This document shows positions 36,456 through 48,190 of a DNA stretch of 64,000 nt, one piece after another; position 1 is the stretch's first letter; every line of letters begins with the position of its first letter. The notes beneath the pieces were generated by a model. That model did not search any database, was not told the DNA's origin, and was given only the letters and a program-made list of their open reading frames with translations. The position numbers and the translations under genes are program-made. The DNA is from Akebia trifoliata. Taxonomy: Eukaryota; Streptophyta; Magnoliopsida; Ranunculales; Lardizabalaceae. Location of the stretch: positions 21,159,884 through 21,223,883 of the forward strand of contig CM030706.1 of the NCBI GenBank assembly GCA_017979445.1. Reading direction: 5' to 3'.

Positions 36456-36680
36456 ATCATTTTCATATGTCAATTTGAATCTTTCATTATTTAGGGGTCA
36501 TCAAAAAGTGATCCTTAATTGGAAAAAAAAATGCAATACCCAAAATCATCTACAATCAAATCACAAAAATAAATAAAAATAAAAAATAAAATAAAATAAA
36601 TCGAACTAAATAATAAAAAAAACTAGGTCATCTTGACAATGCTCCCATACTTGGGGCTTTTTAAGTTTGATCCTCAAAAG

Positions 36681-36698
36681 TCCTCAGTGGAGTCGCCA
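36681..36698 (-). other. Element F primer binding site
   Basis: The minus strand reads TGGCGACTCCACTGAGGA, one base from the 5' LTR. It differs by two transitions from the intact PBS of H (TGGCGACTCCGCTGGGGA). A tRNA-Arg primer is reported for Ogre elements; I could not verify the tRNA here. Confidence 0.85.
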
Positions 36699-36699
36699 C

Positions 36700-38405
36700 T
36701 GAAAGCGCCCTCGATCCGCGGGGTGAGCGGATCCGCTTTAGACCTTTAAGGTTTGGGAGTCGCCACCTAGTTATTACGGTCTAGGAACCGAATTTTGACG
36801 CTAAAAGACAAATAAACTAATCTACAAAAGAAAAATACGGGTTCGAGGATCATGTTACGGGGTTGGAAGGTGTAAGGCACCAACCCCGCCCGAAAAACGC
36901 CGGTCTTTACTAATTTCCAAATAAAATTACATTGCTAACAAGACCTAAATAATAAAAAAATAAATAAAAATACTCACCTTTTTCGATCGCAACGATTTTA
37001 TTCCCTCAGATCTAATAAAATCGTTCCTTGTACCGTACTCCTTACTTCATTCTGTCTCCGGATCTGATTTTTGATCTCCGAGGCAAAGTATCTCTTTCTT
37101 AGATCTGGATTCTTCGAACTTTTTTATGGATTTTGGGGTGTTTTTGAAGGACTTCTAGGTATTTTTTAGGCTAAAATCGAAGTATGGGTGTTAGATAAGG
37201 AGTTGGGACTTTAAAATTAGGGTTTTAGAAAGGTTGTGGAGACTTCTTGACCTACTTTTTCTAGGGTTTTTTCTTTGATACGAAAATAGGGTGTGGAGGC
37301 TCCTATTTATAAAGCTTTTTAGGAGAATTAGGGTTTCTTTTAGGGTTTCAATTATGGTTTAGACTTTGGTCTTATGAGATTGACTTAGTCTTTAAGGTTT
37401 TAATTTAGGATTTTGACTTTAGTCTTATGAGATTGATTTAATTAGCTTGGATTAGGATTTTGATTTAGGATTTTGATTTTAGTCATATGAAATTGTCTTG
37501 ATTAGTTAAGGTTTTGATTTAGGGTTTTGACTTTAGTCTTATGAGATTGACTTTAATACTTTGACTTTAGTCTTGCTTGGTTGACTTTTAATATCTTGAC
37601 TTTAGTCTTACTTGATTGACTTTAATTTTTGGAGAACCCCCTTTTATTATGTATTTAATTCTTTGGGCCCTCAGATGAAGGGGTCCTTCAATAAATATCT
37701 TAGCAACCATCAACAATTTTGCCTGAAAGCCTGATAGATCGATTTTTTGGTTAAAATTTTTAAATTAATTTTATTAATGTTTCACTTTACATTATTTAAT
37801 GGTTTATTTATTAATTTCAAAAATTTTAATTATTAAAATTATGAAATTACCATTTTGCCCTCGAAGAGGATTTTTTACGTTTTAAGTCTTTTTTCAATGT
37901 TCTAGGATGTTTTGGAATCAGTTTTTCGTAAGGAATTCGATGGGAATGTTGGCTTTTATCATTTATAAAGTTTTTTGTATGAAATGGTAGTGAACTTTAT
38001 GAGGGGCATTTTTGTAATTTTATCAAATTTTGTGAAAATTGGTAAAGTGGTTTATTTGGTTTCGATTTATTGTTTTATGTGTTTGAATGAGTTTTCCTAA
38101 GTGTAACATAGGCTCTAAGGATGTTTTAAGGTTAGGGGTATTTTTGTAATTTGGTCATTTTTAGTGATTTTTATCGTGAAGCTTCTTTTTGGTCTGCAAG
38201 ATGATGATTTCTATGTTTCTGGGGTCGTATTTTCCTAGCGTAGCGTGGTTTCTAAGATTTGTCAGTTCGAGATACCTTATCCGGATTTCTTGAAACATAT
38301 CTGGTAACAAAATAAAGTATTGGAATAGACATCCATCATTGGGAACCGTTGCGATCGGGTTAACGAGTTGATTAATCAGGCGAGTGCAAAAATAGGGTGT
38401 CTACA
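36700..38405 (-). repeat. Element F 5' LTR
   Basis: 1706 bp, a close match to 5046-6781. The TATA box (reverse strand, CTATTTATAA) is at 37303-37312. TTGACTTTAGTCTTA tandem units lie at about 37340-37620. It is followed by the right TSD copy GGTGG. Confidence 0.95.
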
Positions 38406-38740
38406 GGTGGTAACTGAGCAAAATCCGAGATAACCTTCGGCGGCATCTGAGCAAAATCCAAGAAAACCCTTGGCGACAACTACGAAAAATTCAAGATAAA
38501 CCTTGGTGACAACTGAGCAAAATCTAAGAAAACCCTTGACGGCAATTGAACAAAATCCTAGAAAATGCGTGGCGAAATCTGAGCAAAATCCAAGAAAACC
38601 CTTGGGGGCAACTGAGCAAAATCTGAGATAACCCTCGGCAGCATCTGAGCAAAATCCAAGATAACTCTCAACGGCAACTGAGCAAAATCCGAGATAACCC
38701 TCGACGGCACTAAGCAAAATTCGAGATAATAGCCTATCTC
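38406..38740. repeat. 33-bp minisatellite in element G 3' UTR, right part
   Basis: About nine units of 33 bp, each with CTGAGCAAAATCC, GAGATAACCCT and CGGCGGCA-like words. It continues the array at 4925-5045 across the F insertion. Because 33 is divisible by three, a minus-strand frame (38376-38717) stays open with an 11-residue repeat (GYLGFCSVAVE-like); it runs into LTR sequence and is not a gene. Confidence 0.9.
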
Positions 38741-40079
38741 TTATTTTAGGTAAAAGGATAATGAGTTATTCTCTGGACAAAACCAAATATGAGATCCGAA
38801 ACTCTTCTTTTTGAACCCCAAAGTTTTAAAAAAAATTTATGAATTTTTTAATTTCTTTGTACCTCAGGGGTTTTAAAAAAAATTTGCTATCAAGAGGGTA
38901 ACCTTAAATCCGGGGTTCCCATTATCCTTTAGAATTAACATTGATCAGGTTTGAGATAAAAAAGGCACCTAGTTTGATAGGAAACATTGTATTGCACACA
39001 TCTTGTAAAAAATAAAAAAAAAATGCCTCTACTATAAGGGAGAAACTACATATCAAAGAAGAAATAAAGTGCCCCTTGTAAAAAGTTTGAAATATTTGAT
39101 TACACAAACGCAATAAAGATTCAACTTTTAATTTTGATTGAAGATTTTGAGTCAGGCTCAAGAGAGCAAAACATTTCCTTTTAAGACTCATCATGAAATT
39201 TACCCTTCTCCCCCCTTGATTCACATAGGGAAACAAAAATTTTTAGATCAATCGTAGACAAGATACTTGTGGCTTCTGAATCTTTGCCTTGTTTAAGCTA
39301 AGTGTTGAACTTGATTATTCGAACTTCAGATGTTTAGGCTCGAATCTCCTAAGATTTTCTTCTATTTTTTTTTTGTTGCTCTAACTTTTGCCTAGATCAC
39401 CTTTTCAAGATTTCGATCTAGCGACCTTACTCTAACTTTTGCTTAGATCGTCTTTTTAGGTTTTCAATTTAATGAGCTTTTTTTTTTACTCTGATTGTTG
39501 CCAAAGTCGTCCTTTCAGATTTTCAACCTTGCGAACTTTCCTTAATTTTTGCCTAAGTCGCCATTTTTGGGTTTTCAACTTAGCAGGCTTCATTCATTTT
39601 TTTCTTTTTCTTTTTCTTCCCTTCTGAACTTCTAAAGTTACTATCTGATCATGCTTTACTACCTTCCTTAACTTTTTTGCACGGTACTTAGGAGGACTTT
39701 CATGGGTAAGCTTAGGACTGGGTATAAAAAGAAAGGAATTTTGAGGCTCAAAAATCCGAATGCCCCTTGTGTGGCATTTTCTCTTTTCCTTTGAATTTTC
39801 TTCCCCATTTTGACAATATTTGAATTTTATTTGTGGGGGAAATTTTTTTATTTTTTATTTTGATGTGGTCAGGCCTGAAGTAACTTTTCAGATTGTCTAC
39901 GTACCCTAGAATTTTTGGGATCAGACCAAAACGTAGTTCAAATTTTTTCCACCCCTAGGTTGGGTAATCGGGCTGAGAAAGAAAAAGGTTTTTTTTTACT
40001 CAGAAAGGGAATGTTGAACTAGGTAACAGGAAAAATTTATTCGGTCAAAGATGGCATCTTTAAATGTAGTACTGATTGA
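38741..40079 (-). other. Element G 3' UTR
   Basis: Collinear with 8161-9087 plus 20104-20121 plus 21840-22180 in F, and so shows the uninterrupted arrangement. Degenerate repeats of about 75-85 bp are at 39380-39600. No gene is recognised. Confidence 0.75.
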
Positions 40080-40640
40080 TCTGATCAAGGTTGGTTAACT
40101 CTAGTAGTTCAATTTTATCATGATCTTGAAGTATAAATCTTTCCAAATGGGGTTCAGATTTCCTCCTATGGTTGAGGAGGGGTGTTTAATTTTCTATGAA
40201 GTCTGATGGTTAAATCCTCGACTTGTAAATAGCAAACTTTGACCTTTTTGTCAAACATGTGAGTGATTCTTCTCTGATAAGTTCACACGTGGTACAGAAC
40301 TTTTAGGTTGTTTTCTTCAATCAGGTTCAGTTCTTTGTGCTAATGACGGACTCAGTTTGTTTCTAACAATTGACTTTCCATTAAGACCTTGATATATGGG
40401 ATCTCCATTTCAACTGGCAAGACTGCTTCCATACCAAACACTATAAAATAGGGAATGACTCTAGTATAAGACTATATTGAAGTATGATATGCCCACAGTG
40501 TGAATGATAACTTTTCCAATCAATCTCTATGTGATTGATACATCCTCCTAATGATTGTCTTGAGATTTTAATTGGCAACTTCAACTACTCCATTGGTCTG
40601 AGGACGGTAAAGAGATGATACGGGATCTTGAAATTTGAAC
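40080..40640 (-). pseudogene. Element G integrase remnant (pseudogene)
   Basis: The minus-strand translation gives PQTNGVVEVAN (about 40573-40605), a stop, then NLKTIIRRMYQSHRDW and, after a frame change, FGMEAVLPVEMEIPYIKVLM, both typical of the end of the Ogre/Tat integrase core. C-terminal blocks with QRRITHMFDKKVKV follow. Stops and frameshifts are frequent. It is homologous to 22230-22745 in F but retains the middle part lost there. Confidence 0.82.
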
Positions 40641-42647
40641 ACGGAGGAATGACCTAAGCTCTAAAGTACTACCCATCATATCGGTTGATAATATGTGCTT
40701 GAATGAACTTTACAACTCGAGATGTAGTGACGTGATTTTGCAAGATTTTGGGGTCATTTCTAACAATTTACTTGGTACTGACGTTCGTTCTAATTGATCG
40801 GATTTACAACCCTAGCTAGACGATGGACGATTGAGCTTAGGTACAATGAAAACCTTGTAACCCCATCAAATATGGAGTATCAATTTCAGTGTTACCCCTT
40901 GATAACATTTTAAATGAACCATGAGATTTTATCGAATTATGTGCACCAATCCATTAAACAATTCATCCATGCAATGACTATTCAGAAGAAAAATAATTTT
41001 ATTGCATTCTTGAAAATTATTAGAAATAATATTTTATTATAAAAATTTTCACAAATCTAATTATTTTTTGCAATCATTTTCTTTTTATTTTTAGAAAAAC
41101 ATATTTTGGTAATTTTCCAAGGTCCATGCAAAACATAGATTTTTTGTAAAAAATATATTTCCTTTATTTCCTTTTCTTGGGAAAACATTTATTTTGGAGA
41201 ACATTTTTATTTTGGAAAACATTTCTCCTCTTTTAAAATGGGTTGAAACCCGAATTAGAAAAGAGTTTGAATTTCATTTTGATTCAAATGGCTCAACCCA
41301 TCATAATTGTTGGGCCGAGATGGACTAGGTCATTATTGCAAAAAATAGATTCTTTATTGGGTTGATGCACCCATTTTAATCAGGTAAAACAAAAAACTTT
41401 AATCATTGACGACAACCATACATTCTGATCTCATCATTCACATACATTCATCATTCACAAGGTCCCATTCAAAAAACAATCCGGGAACACCCACAATAAG
41501 TTTGAGTCGTGACTTACAGGGGAGGTTTTTAGACTTTAAGCTTACTACGTGCAATGCATTTTTATCTGGCCACCCTTGCCCAAGTACACCTATATACCTC
41601 TCGAGCATACTCAATCAGACGGTACGTGGTGACTTGGTTTGATATACCATATAGGTAATAATCTAAAACTCCAACTCACTTCTCTGAAGTCAAAAACAAC
41701 TAGTTTATTCTCCAGTTGAAAGGTGGCGCGCGATGCTTGAGTAAAGGCACTCTTAAATCACCCTTCTTCTATAATAGACATAGTCTATCCCCCTTGTACC
41801 GTAATACATCGGGGCAGGATCTTGCTTAGGCACTGATTTTGACCAAAAAGTGCAATTGATGAACTTAGATTATCTTTGATATACCTATAGGTACGAGTCT
41901 AGGGTTGTAACTTTCATAAATTGTTTAGCATCCCACGAGGGGACCGACCACATACAAGTACTACGTTGGCAATTGGGACATGTGACTGTGTGGCTCACAA
42001 TAGGTCAAAGGCTCAGGTCACTCCAGCCTGGATGCATCGATATACCTTTCAGAGTCATCTGATCAAACGGTACTGATGCCCTAGTTTGATATACCCTAAA
42101 GTACGTGACTGGAGTTGTGGTTTTCATGAATGACGTCGCAATTCCGAAGAGACCGGGCCACGCACTAATACCTCGTTGGTTATATAGGACGTGCAAGCGT
42201 GCAAAGTAATAATATAAACGTGCTAGTGGTGTGTGTAAAATAGGGTAGGGTGTGCCCGGGGTGTTTTTCAAATAAATGGGTCTATGGGCCATATTAGATC
42301 ATTACAATATGAATATCACATGAATATTGATCAAAACCATCATATCAAGACATAAATACCAACATATATAATAGTCAGGATCATGATACATCGAATAGGC
42401 AAAAATTATTAATCATAAGCCAATCAATAAGTAAAAAATAAACCCCTTTTTTTATTTTTTTTTCTTTTCAGCACATACTAAAAAAATGACTCTTTCTTAT
42501 GGTCCAATCAAGGATGCTTTCGGGTTACCCGAAATAAATAGAGGCTTCAATGAACATTAAATTGAAGATAGCATGATAGTTGTTGAGATTTGGAGTGATG
42601 AATCCTTTCTTTTATTTTTATTTTTTTAAAAAAATTAAAAAAAAACC
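40641..42647 (-). other. Element G internal/leader region
   Basis: Holds the uninterrupted target region of C (TCTGGCCACCCTTGCCC at 41568-41584), the leader module (about 41715-41870, hairpin ATAGAC-TAT-GTCTAT at 41774-41788), and the 210-bp duplicated unit with decayed palindromes (41948 and 42158). No gag, PR or RT is recognisable. A short frame at 42005-42292 lies in the duplicated unit and is not considered coding. Confidence 0.75.
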
Positions 42648-44306
42648 TGAAAACGCCCCCGATCCGTGGGGTGTGCGGATCCGCTTTTGACCCTTGAGGT
42701 TTGGGAGTCGCCACCTAGTTATTACGGTCTAGGAACCGAATACTGACTCTAAACGGATAAAAGACTAATCTACTATAGAAAAACTGAAACCGGGGATCAC
42801 ATTACGGGGTTGGAAGGTGTTAGGCACCAAGCCCGCCTGGTCAATGCCGGTCTCTACTTATCCCAAATAAGACTACATTGCTAACAAAAACCTAGATAGA
42901 AAAAATAAAAGAGATTTTACCTTCAAACGCAACGATTCTATTCCCTTAGATTTGATAAAACTGTTTCTTGTACCGTACTCCTTACTTTGTTCTGTCTCCG
43001 GATCTGATTTCGGATCTCCGAAGCAAGGTATCTCTTCCTTAGATCTAGATTCTTCGAATTTGTTATCGATTTTGGGGTGTTTTTGAAGGTCTTCTAGGTG
43101 TTTTTCAGGCTAAAATCGAAGTATGGGTGTTAGGTAAGGAGTTGGGGCTTCAAAATTAGGGTTTGTGGGAGGTTAGGGAGGCTTTTTGACCTACTTCTCT
43201 TAGGATTTTTCCTTTGATACGAAAATAGGGTGTGGAAGCTCCTATTTATAAAATTTTTTAGAAAAATTAGGGTTTGATTAGGATTTCTTTTAGGGTTTTA
43301 ATTAGGGTTTTGACTTTAGTCTTATGAGATTGACTTAGTCTTTAGGGTTTTAATTTAGGGTTTTGACTTTTAGTCTTATGAGATTGACTTGATTAGTTTA
43401 GATTAGGGTTTTGACTTTAGTCTTATGAGATTGACTTTAATACTTTGACTATAGTCTTTCTTGGTTGACTTTTAATATCTTGACTTTAGCCTTACTTGAT
43501 TGACTTTAAGATTGACTTCAGTCTTACTTGATTGAATTTAATTTTTGGAGAACCCCTTTTTATTATATCTTTAATTCTTTGGGCCCCCATATGAAGGGGT
43601 CCCTGAATGAATATCTTGGCAACCATCAACAATTTTGTCTGAAAGCCTGATTGATCGATTTTTTTGTTCAAAATTTTAAATTAATTTTATTAATGTTTCA
43701 CTTTACATTATTTAATGGTTTATTTATTAATTTCAAAATTTTAATTATTAAAATTGTAAAATTACCGTTTTGCCCTCGGAGAGGATTTTTTACGTTTTAA
43801 GTTGTTTTTCAATGTTCCAGGATGTTTTGGAATCAGTTTTTCATAAGGAATTCAATGGGAATGTTGGATTTGATCATTTATAAAGTTTTTTTTGTATGAA
43901 ATGGTCGTGAACTTTATGAGGGGTATTTTTATAATTTTGTCAAATTCTGTGAAAATTGTCAAAATGATTTATTTGATTTCGATTTGTTGTTTTATGTGTT
44001 TGAATGGATTTTTCTAAGCGTAATGTAGGGGTATTTTGGTAATTTGGTCATTTGGTAATTTTTAGTGATTTTTATTGTGAAGCTTCTTTTTGATCTGCAA
44101 GATGATGATCTCTATGTTTCTGGGGTCATATTTTCCTAGCGTAGCGTGGTTTCTAAGGCTTTGTCAGTTCGAGATACCTCATTCGGATTTCTGAAACATA
44201 TCTGGTAACAAAATAAAGCATTGGAATAAACATCTATCATTGGGAACTGTTGCGATCGGGTTGACGAGTTGATTAATCAAGCAAGTGCAAAAATGGGGTG
44301 TCTACA
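42648..44306 (-). mobile_element. Solo LTR of the Ogre-like family (in G)
   Basis: 1659 bp, TGAAAACGCC... to ...GTGTCTACA on the + strand. Flanks AAACC (42643-42647) and AAAAC (44307-44311) match at four of five positions as a decayed TSD. Neither PPT nor PBS adjoins it, which separates it from the paired LTRs of F and G. It has a TATA-like CTATTTATAA (reverse) near 43240 and TTGACTTTAGTCTTA tandem units at 43300-43520. Confidence 0.85.
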
Positions 44307-44943
44307 AAAACTAATTGATTTTAAAGAAAAGAAATTCTTTTTTTTTTCGCTGCCAACACACAATTTTTTATTGTTGCCAAAACATCCAACATGCAATCAG
44401 CACACACAACACTCTTTTTTTTTTGTATATGTTGCTGTCCAGCAACACACAACAAGATTAGCACATTTTTTTTTGTTGCTACCAACAACACACAACAGCA
44501 CACATTTTTTTTTTGACTGTCAACGAACAGATCAACATACGCTTCAAGAAATAAATAAACCCCCTTTTTTATACTGTCAACGGACATATTCATACGCTTA
44601 AAAGAAAAGAAATAAAAAAATTAGAAAAAACAAACTCCATGATTCAACAATCATTACTCAATCCTTAATAAAACTAATTTCTTGAAATCTTGCATTATTT
44701 AGGGTCATTCCAAATGACCCTTGATTGAACCATAGAAAATAACATGCCAAAGACTAATATTCAAAGTCTGAACAAATAATTCATAATTGAGCCAACAAGA
44801 ATAATAAAAACAAAATAAATAGATAAACAAACAACTAAAAATAAAAATAAAAAAGCAAACTAAAAAAAAGTAGAATAAAAAATAACCAGGTCGTTTTGGC
44901 AATGCTTTCATACTTGGGACTTTTCAACTTTGATCCTCAATAA
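44307..44943 (-). other. Element G leader next to PBS
   Basis: A/T-rich with repeated TTGTTGCTGCCAACAACACA-like words (44340-44530). The part nearest the PBS (44690-44943) matches 36480-36680 in F and, inverted, 56357-56760 in H. Frames on both strands here are low-complexity. Confidence 0.7.
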
Positions 44944-44961
44944 TCTCTAGCGGAGTCGCCA
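44944..44961 (-). other. Element G primer binding site
   Basis: The minus strand reads TGGCGACTCCGCTAGAGA, one base from the 5' LTR. It has two transitions against the PBS of H. Confidence 0.85.
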
Positions 44962-44962
44962 C

Positions 44963-46542
44963 TGAAAGTGTCCTCGATCCGCGGGGGTGCGCGGATCCAC
45001 TTTTGATTTTTGAGGTTTGGGAGTCGCCACCTAGTATAAGGGTCTAGGAACCGAACATTGACTTTAAAAGGCAAATAACACTAATCTACGAAAGAAAATA
45101 TAGGTCCGGGGATCACGTTACGGGGTTGGAAGGTGTTAAGCACCAACCCCGCCCAGCAAACGACGGTCTCTACTTTTCCCAAATAAAACTACATTGCTAA
45201 AAGACCTAAATAAATAATAAAAAAATAAGAATGAAAAATACCTAGATGATCACAATGATAGTTCACTCAGAGCTAGCGGAGAGATTTCTTGCTTCGTTTC
45301 CTTTACTAGATCCGTTTCGGATCTCCAAGATGAAGTATCTTCTCCTTAGATCTAAGTGGTTCCTAATTTTTTATGGATTTTCAGATTTTTTTGAAGGATT
45401 TCTAGGTGTTTTTTGAGCAAAAGTTGGGGGTTGAATGATAGGTAAGGGGTTAGGACTTCAAATTAGGATTTTGGAAAGGTTGGGGAGGCTCATTGACCTA
45501 CTTTTTCTAGGATTTTCTCTTGGATACGAAAATAAGTTGTAGAGACCCCTATTTATAAATTTTTTTAAAAACTTTTTAGATAGAGTTAGAATTAGATTAT
45601 GTTTCTTTTAGATAGTTTTAGAGTTTAATTATGTTAGATAGTTTTAGAGTTTAATTATGTTTCTTTTAGATATTTTTAGAGTTTAATTATAATTATTTTA
45701 GATTGTTTTAGAGTTTAATTATAATTCTATTAGGGTTAGGGTTTGACTTTGATTTTATTAGATTGATTAGGGTTTTGACTTTGGTATTATTAGATTGATT
45801 AGGGTTTTGACTTAAGTCTCATTAGAATTTAGGGTTTTGACTTAAGTCTTACTTGATTGACTAGATTTTAGGATTTTGACTTAATTATTATTTGACTGAT
45901 TTTAATTTTAATTAGGATTTCACTTTACATTAATTAATATTTTAATTATTAATTTTAGAATTTTTAATTATTAAAATTATAAAATTATCATTTTACCCTC
46001 GGAGATGATTTTTTGCGTTTTAGGTCATTTTTCAATGTTCCAGGATATTTTGGAATTGATTTTTCGTAAGGAATTCAATGAAAATATTGGTTTGTGTCAT
46101 TTATGAAATTTTTTATCCGAAATGGTCGTGAATTTTATGAGGGATATTCTCGTAATTTTGTCAAAGTTTGTGAAAATTGACGAAATGGTTTATTTGGTTT
46201 CGATTTATTGTTTTATGTGTTTGAAAGGATTTTTCATAGCGTAATGTGGGCTCTAAGGATGTTTTGAGGTTAGGGGTATTTTGGTAATTTGGATATTTTT
46301 TAGTGATTTTTACCGTGAAGCTTCTTTTTGTCTGTAAGATGATGATTTCTATATTTTTGGGGTTATATTTTCCTAGCGTAGCATGGTTTCTACAGTTTTG
46401 TTAGTTTGAGATACCTCATCTGAATTTCTGGAACATATCTAGTAACAAATAAAGTGTTGGAATAATCATCCATCATTGGGAATCGTCGCGATCAGCTTGA
46501 CGAGTTGATTAATCAGGTGACTGCAAAAATGGGATGTCTACA
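44963..46542 (-). repeat. Element G 5' LTR
   Basis: 1580 bp, partner of 2494-4064. It shows the same GATAGTTTTAGAGTTTAATT repeats (45590-45720) that set G's LTRs apart from those of F. It is followed by the right target copy GAACC and the continuation of A's gag. Confidence 0.94.
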
Positions 46543-47288
46543 GAACCTATTCAATCTAGTGGTCTGTCTGGTTACAATAGGAGTTTTCCTAGGCAATCTG
46601 ATTTTTTCACAAATCAAGCTATTGTTCCTCAAGTTCCTTATCAACCCCAACAATCTACAGATTGTAGAGCCATCATACCAAATCCCATGACCAATTACCA
46701 TCAGCCTGCTCAACAACAATTGTCCTTAGAATCTATGATTGTCGAGTTGGTGAGGCAGCAACAGTAGTTCATCCAAACTCAACAACAAACCGATCAAAAT
46801 CAAACTCAGATTAACTAGGTCACTGCACAATCCATAGGTAAGATGGAAGTTCAGTTGGGGAAGTTAGCTCTCTCCTTAAGTGGGAGAGAGAAAGGTCAAT
46901 TTCCTAGTCAGACTATCCCTAACCCTAGAAGTCAACCTTCGGTTCCAAACGGATCGAAGGGTCAATATGAAGTAGGAAGCCATTCTAGAGCTCCACAAGA
47001 CTCAATCTAAGGTATCCATACCTTACATTCGGGAAAGAAGGTGGACAACAAGGTCCAACCTATTGATAAGGGAGAAAAAGTCCTAGAGAAGAACAAAGTT
47101 CAAAAAGAAGTCATAGAGTTTCCAGAAGAGAAGGAGAAAGATTTGAAAAATCCTCCTATCATTTTGCCAATTTCAAAAGTTTCATTTCCCTATCGTCTTA
47201 GAGACTCCAAAAAAAGTAAGTACTTTGAGGGTATCTTAGAAGTCTTCCAAAATGTGCATATCAATATCCCATTCTTAGATGCCATTAA
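46543..47288 (+). pseudogene. gag: Element A gag, 3' part (pseudogene)
   Basis: Continues the reading cut at 2493 (frame 46534-46767, residues EPIQSSGLSGYNRSF and a Gln-rich tail), then 47041-47316 up to the protease. Stops at about 46768 and 46820 and others between the blocks break it. It aligns with 12650-13400 of B. Confidence 0.9.
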
Positions 47289-48190
47289 ATGGTACTTTCT
47301 TATGCGAAATTCCTAAAGGATTTGACCACAGCTAAAAGGAAAACACCGTTTCCTCGGGAAACCATCATGGTAGCCCAAGCTTTGTCACTCATCCAACAAA
47401 CGATTACACCAAAATTTAAAGATCCTGGATGTCCGATAATTTTCAATCATATTGGAAATCAAGTGGTTGAGAAATGTCTCTTAGACTCAGGGCCTAGTCT
47501 GAACCTTTTACCATATTCTGTTTATAAACAATTAGGTTTGGGACTTTTGAAATCCACCGATATCACGTTAAGTCTAGCCAATAGGTCGATCAAAATTCCA
47601 AAGGGTATAGTTGAGGACGTGATAGTTAAAGTCAAAGATTTATATTTCCCTGTTGACTTTGTTGTCTTAGACACAGAACTAGTCATCAATTCGAACAACC
47701 ATATTCCTATCATCTTAGGACGTCCATTCTTAGCCATGTCTGACGCAATCATTCATTGTAGAAATGAGATTATATGAAAGTGAAACTGAACGTTTTCCAC
47801 AATTTCCAAGGAATTGATGTAGATGACGGTATAGAGGAAGTGAACATGATAGATACGCTAGTCAATCAAACGTATCAAGAGTTAGGGTAATTTGATCCCC
47901 TAATGAAATGTTTGACTCACTTTGGCCTTGACTTGGACATAGAAGAGTCTATAGGCGAGGTCAATGCTTTGCTTGAATCCATTCCATTATTAGATTTTAT
48001 GCAGTGGCACGCAAAAGCTGAAAGTCTTCTTGTGCGCACATCCAATCTTTTTCCTTCTCATGTCGAGCCTCCAAAATTAGAACTCAAGTAACTTCCAGAG
48101 ACCTTAAGATATGCTTTTCTTGGTAAAAATCCAATCTTTCCTCTCACCTCAATGAAATCCAAGAAGGAAAGTTGTTAGGAGTATTAAGAG
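47289..48190 (+). pseudogene. Element A protease region (pseudogene)
   Basis: Frame 47289-47777 carries the aspartic protease with the active-site block changed to DSGPSLNLLPYS (DLGASVNLLPYS in B and C). A deletion near 47775 and stops at 47890 and 48090 break the frame that links it to RT. Confidence 0.9.

Larger units (their letters stand above)
35037..36680 (-). other. Element F untranslated leader (PBS side)
   Basis: Non-coding, collinear with 41570-42600 and 44590-44943 in G and with H. It contains the leader segment shared with Athila-like elements (about 35160-35330, hairpin at 35225-35239), the duplicated 210-bp unit with palindromes at 35410-35419 and 35620-35629, and the CCGGGG block near 35711. 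A run of A-rich words is at 36520-36620. Frame 35370-35660 spans the duplicated unit and is not conserved as coding. Confidence 0.8.
5046..38405 (-). mobile_element. Element F: Ogre/Tat-like LTR retrotransposon nested in G
   Basis: Minus-strand element with 3' LTR at 5046-6781, 5' LTR at 36700-38405 and perfect 5-bp TSD GGTGG (5041-5045 and 38406-38410). PPT and PBS are in place. Three later insertions (B, a solo LTR, C) account for about 23.3 kb, so the original element was about 10.1 kb. From 5' to 3' it holds PBS, leader (36680-35037 and 24509-about 23200), a pro-RT linker remnant, an integrase remnant, and a long 3' UTR with minisatellites. Gag, protease, RT catalytic core and RNaseH are absent, so F is probably a non-autonomous or deletion derivative. 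Confidence 0.93.
2494..46542 (-). mobile_element. Element G: Ogre/Tat-like LTR retrotransposon nested in A
   Basis: Minus-strand element with 3' LTR at 2494-4064 and 5' LTR at 44963-46542. The flanks are AAACT (2489-2493) and GAACC (46543-46547), which fit one 5-bp TSD after two transitions. The PPT lies next to the 3' LTR and the PBS next to the 5' LTR. Removing nested element F and the solo LTR at 42648 leaves about 9.0 kb. Gag, protease and RT are not recognisable; a decayed integrase C-terminal half is at 40080-40640. The two LTRs differ much more than those of F, so G is the older. Confidence 0.9.

Noticed and set aside
38376..38717. Minus-strand frame of 113 codons with an 11-residue Gly/Phe/Cys repeat
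   Set aside because: It is a translation of the 33-bp minisatellite and starts inside an LTR; the period explains the open frame.
44269..44601. Frames on both strands with Phe/Thr- and Val/Cys-rich products
   Set aside because: They run from a solo LTR into a simple-sequence T/CAACA repeat; no conservation.
46505..46690. Plus-strand frame that looks like a Gln-rich fusion protein
   Set aside because: It crosses the junction between the G 5' LTR and A's gag; a chimera of two elements, not a gene.
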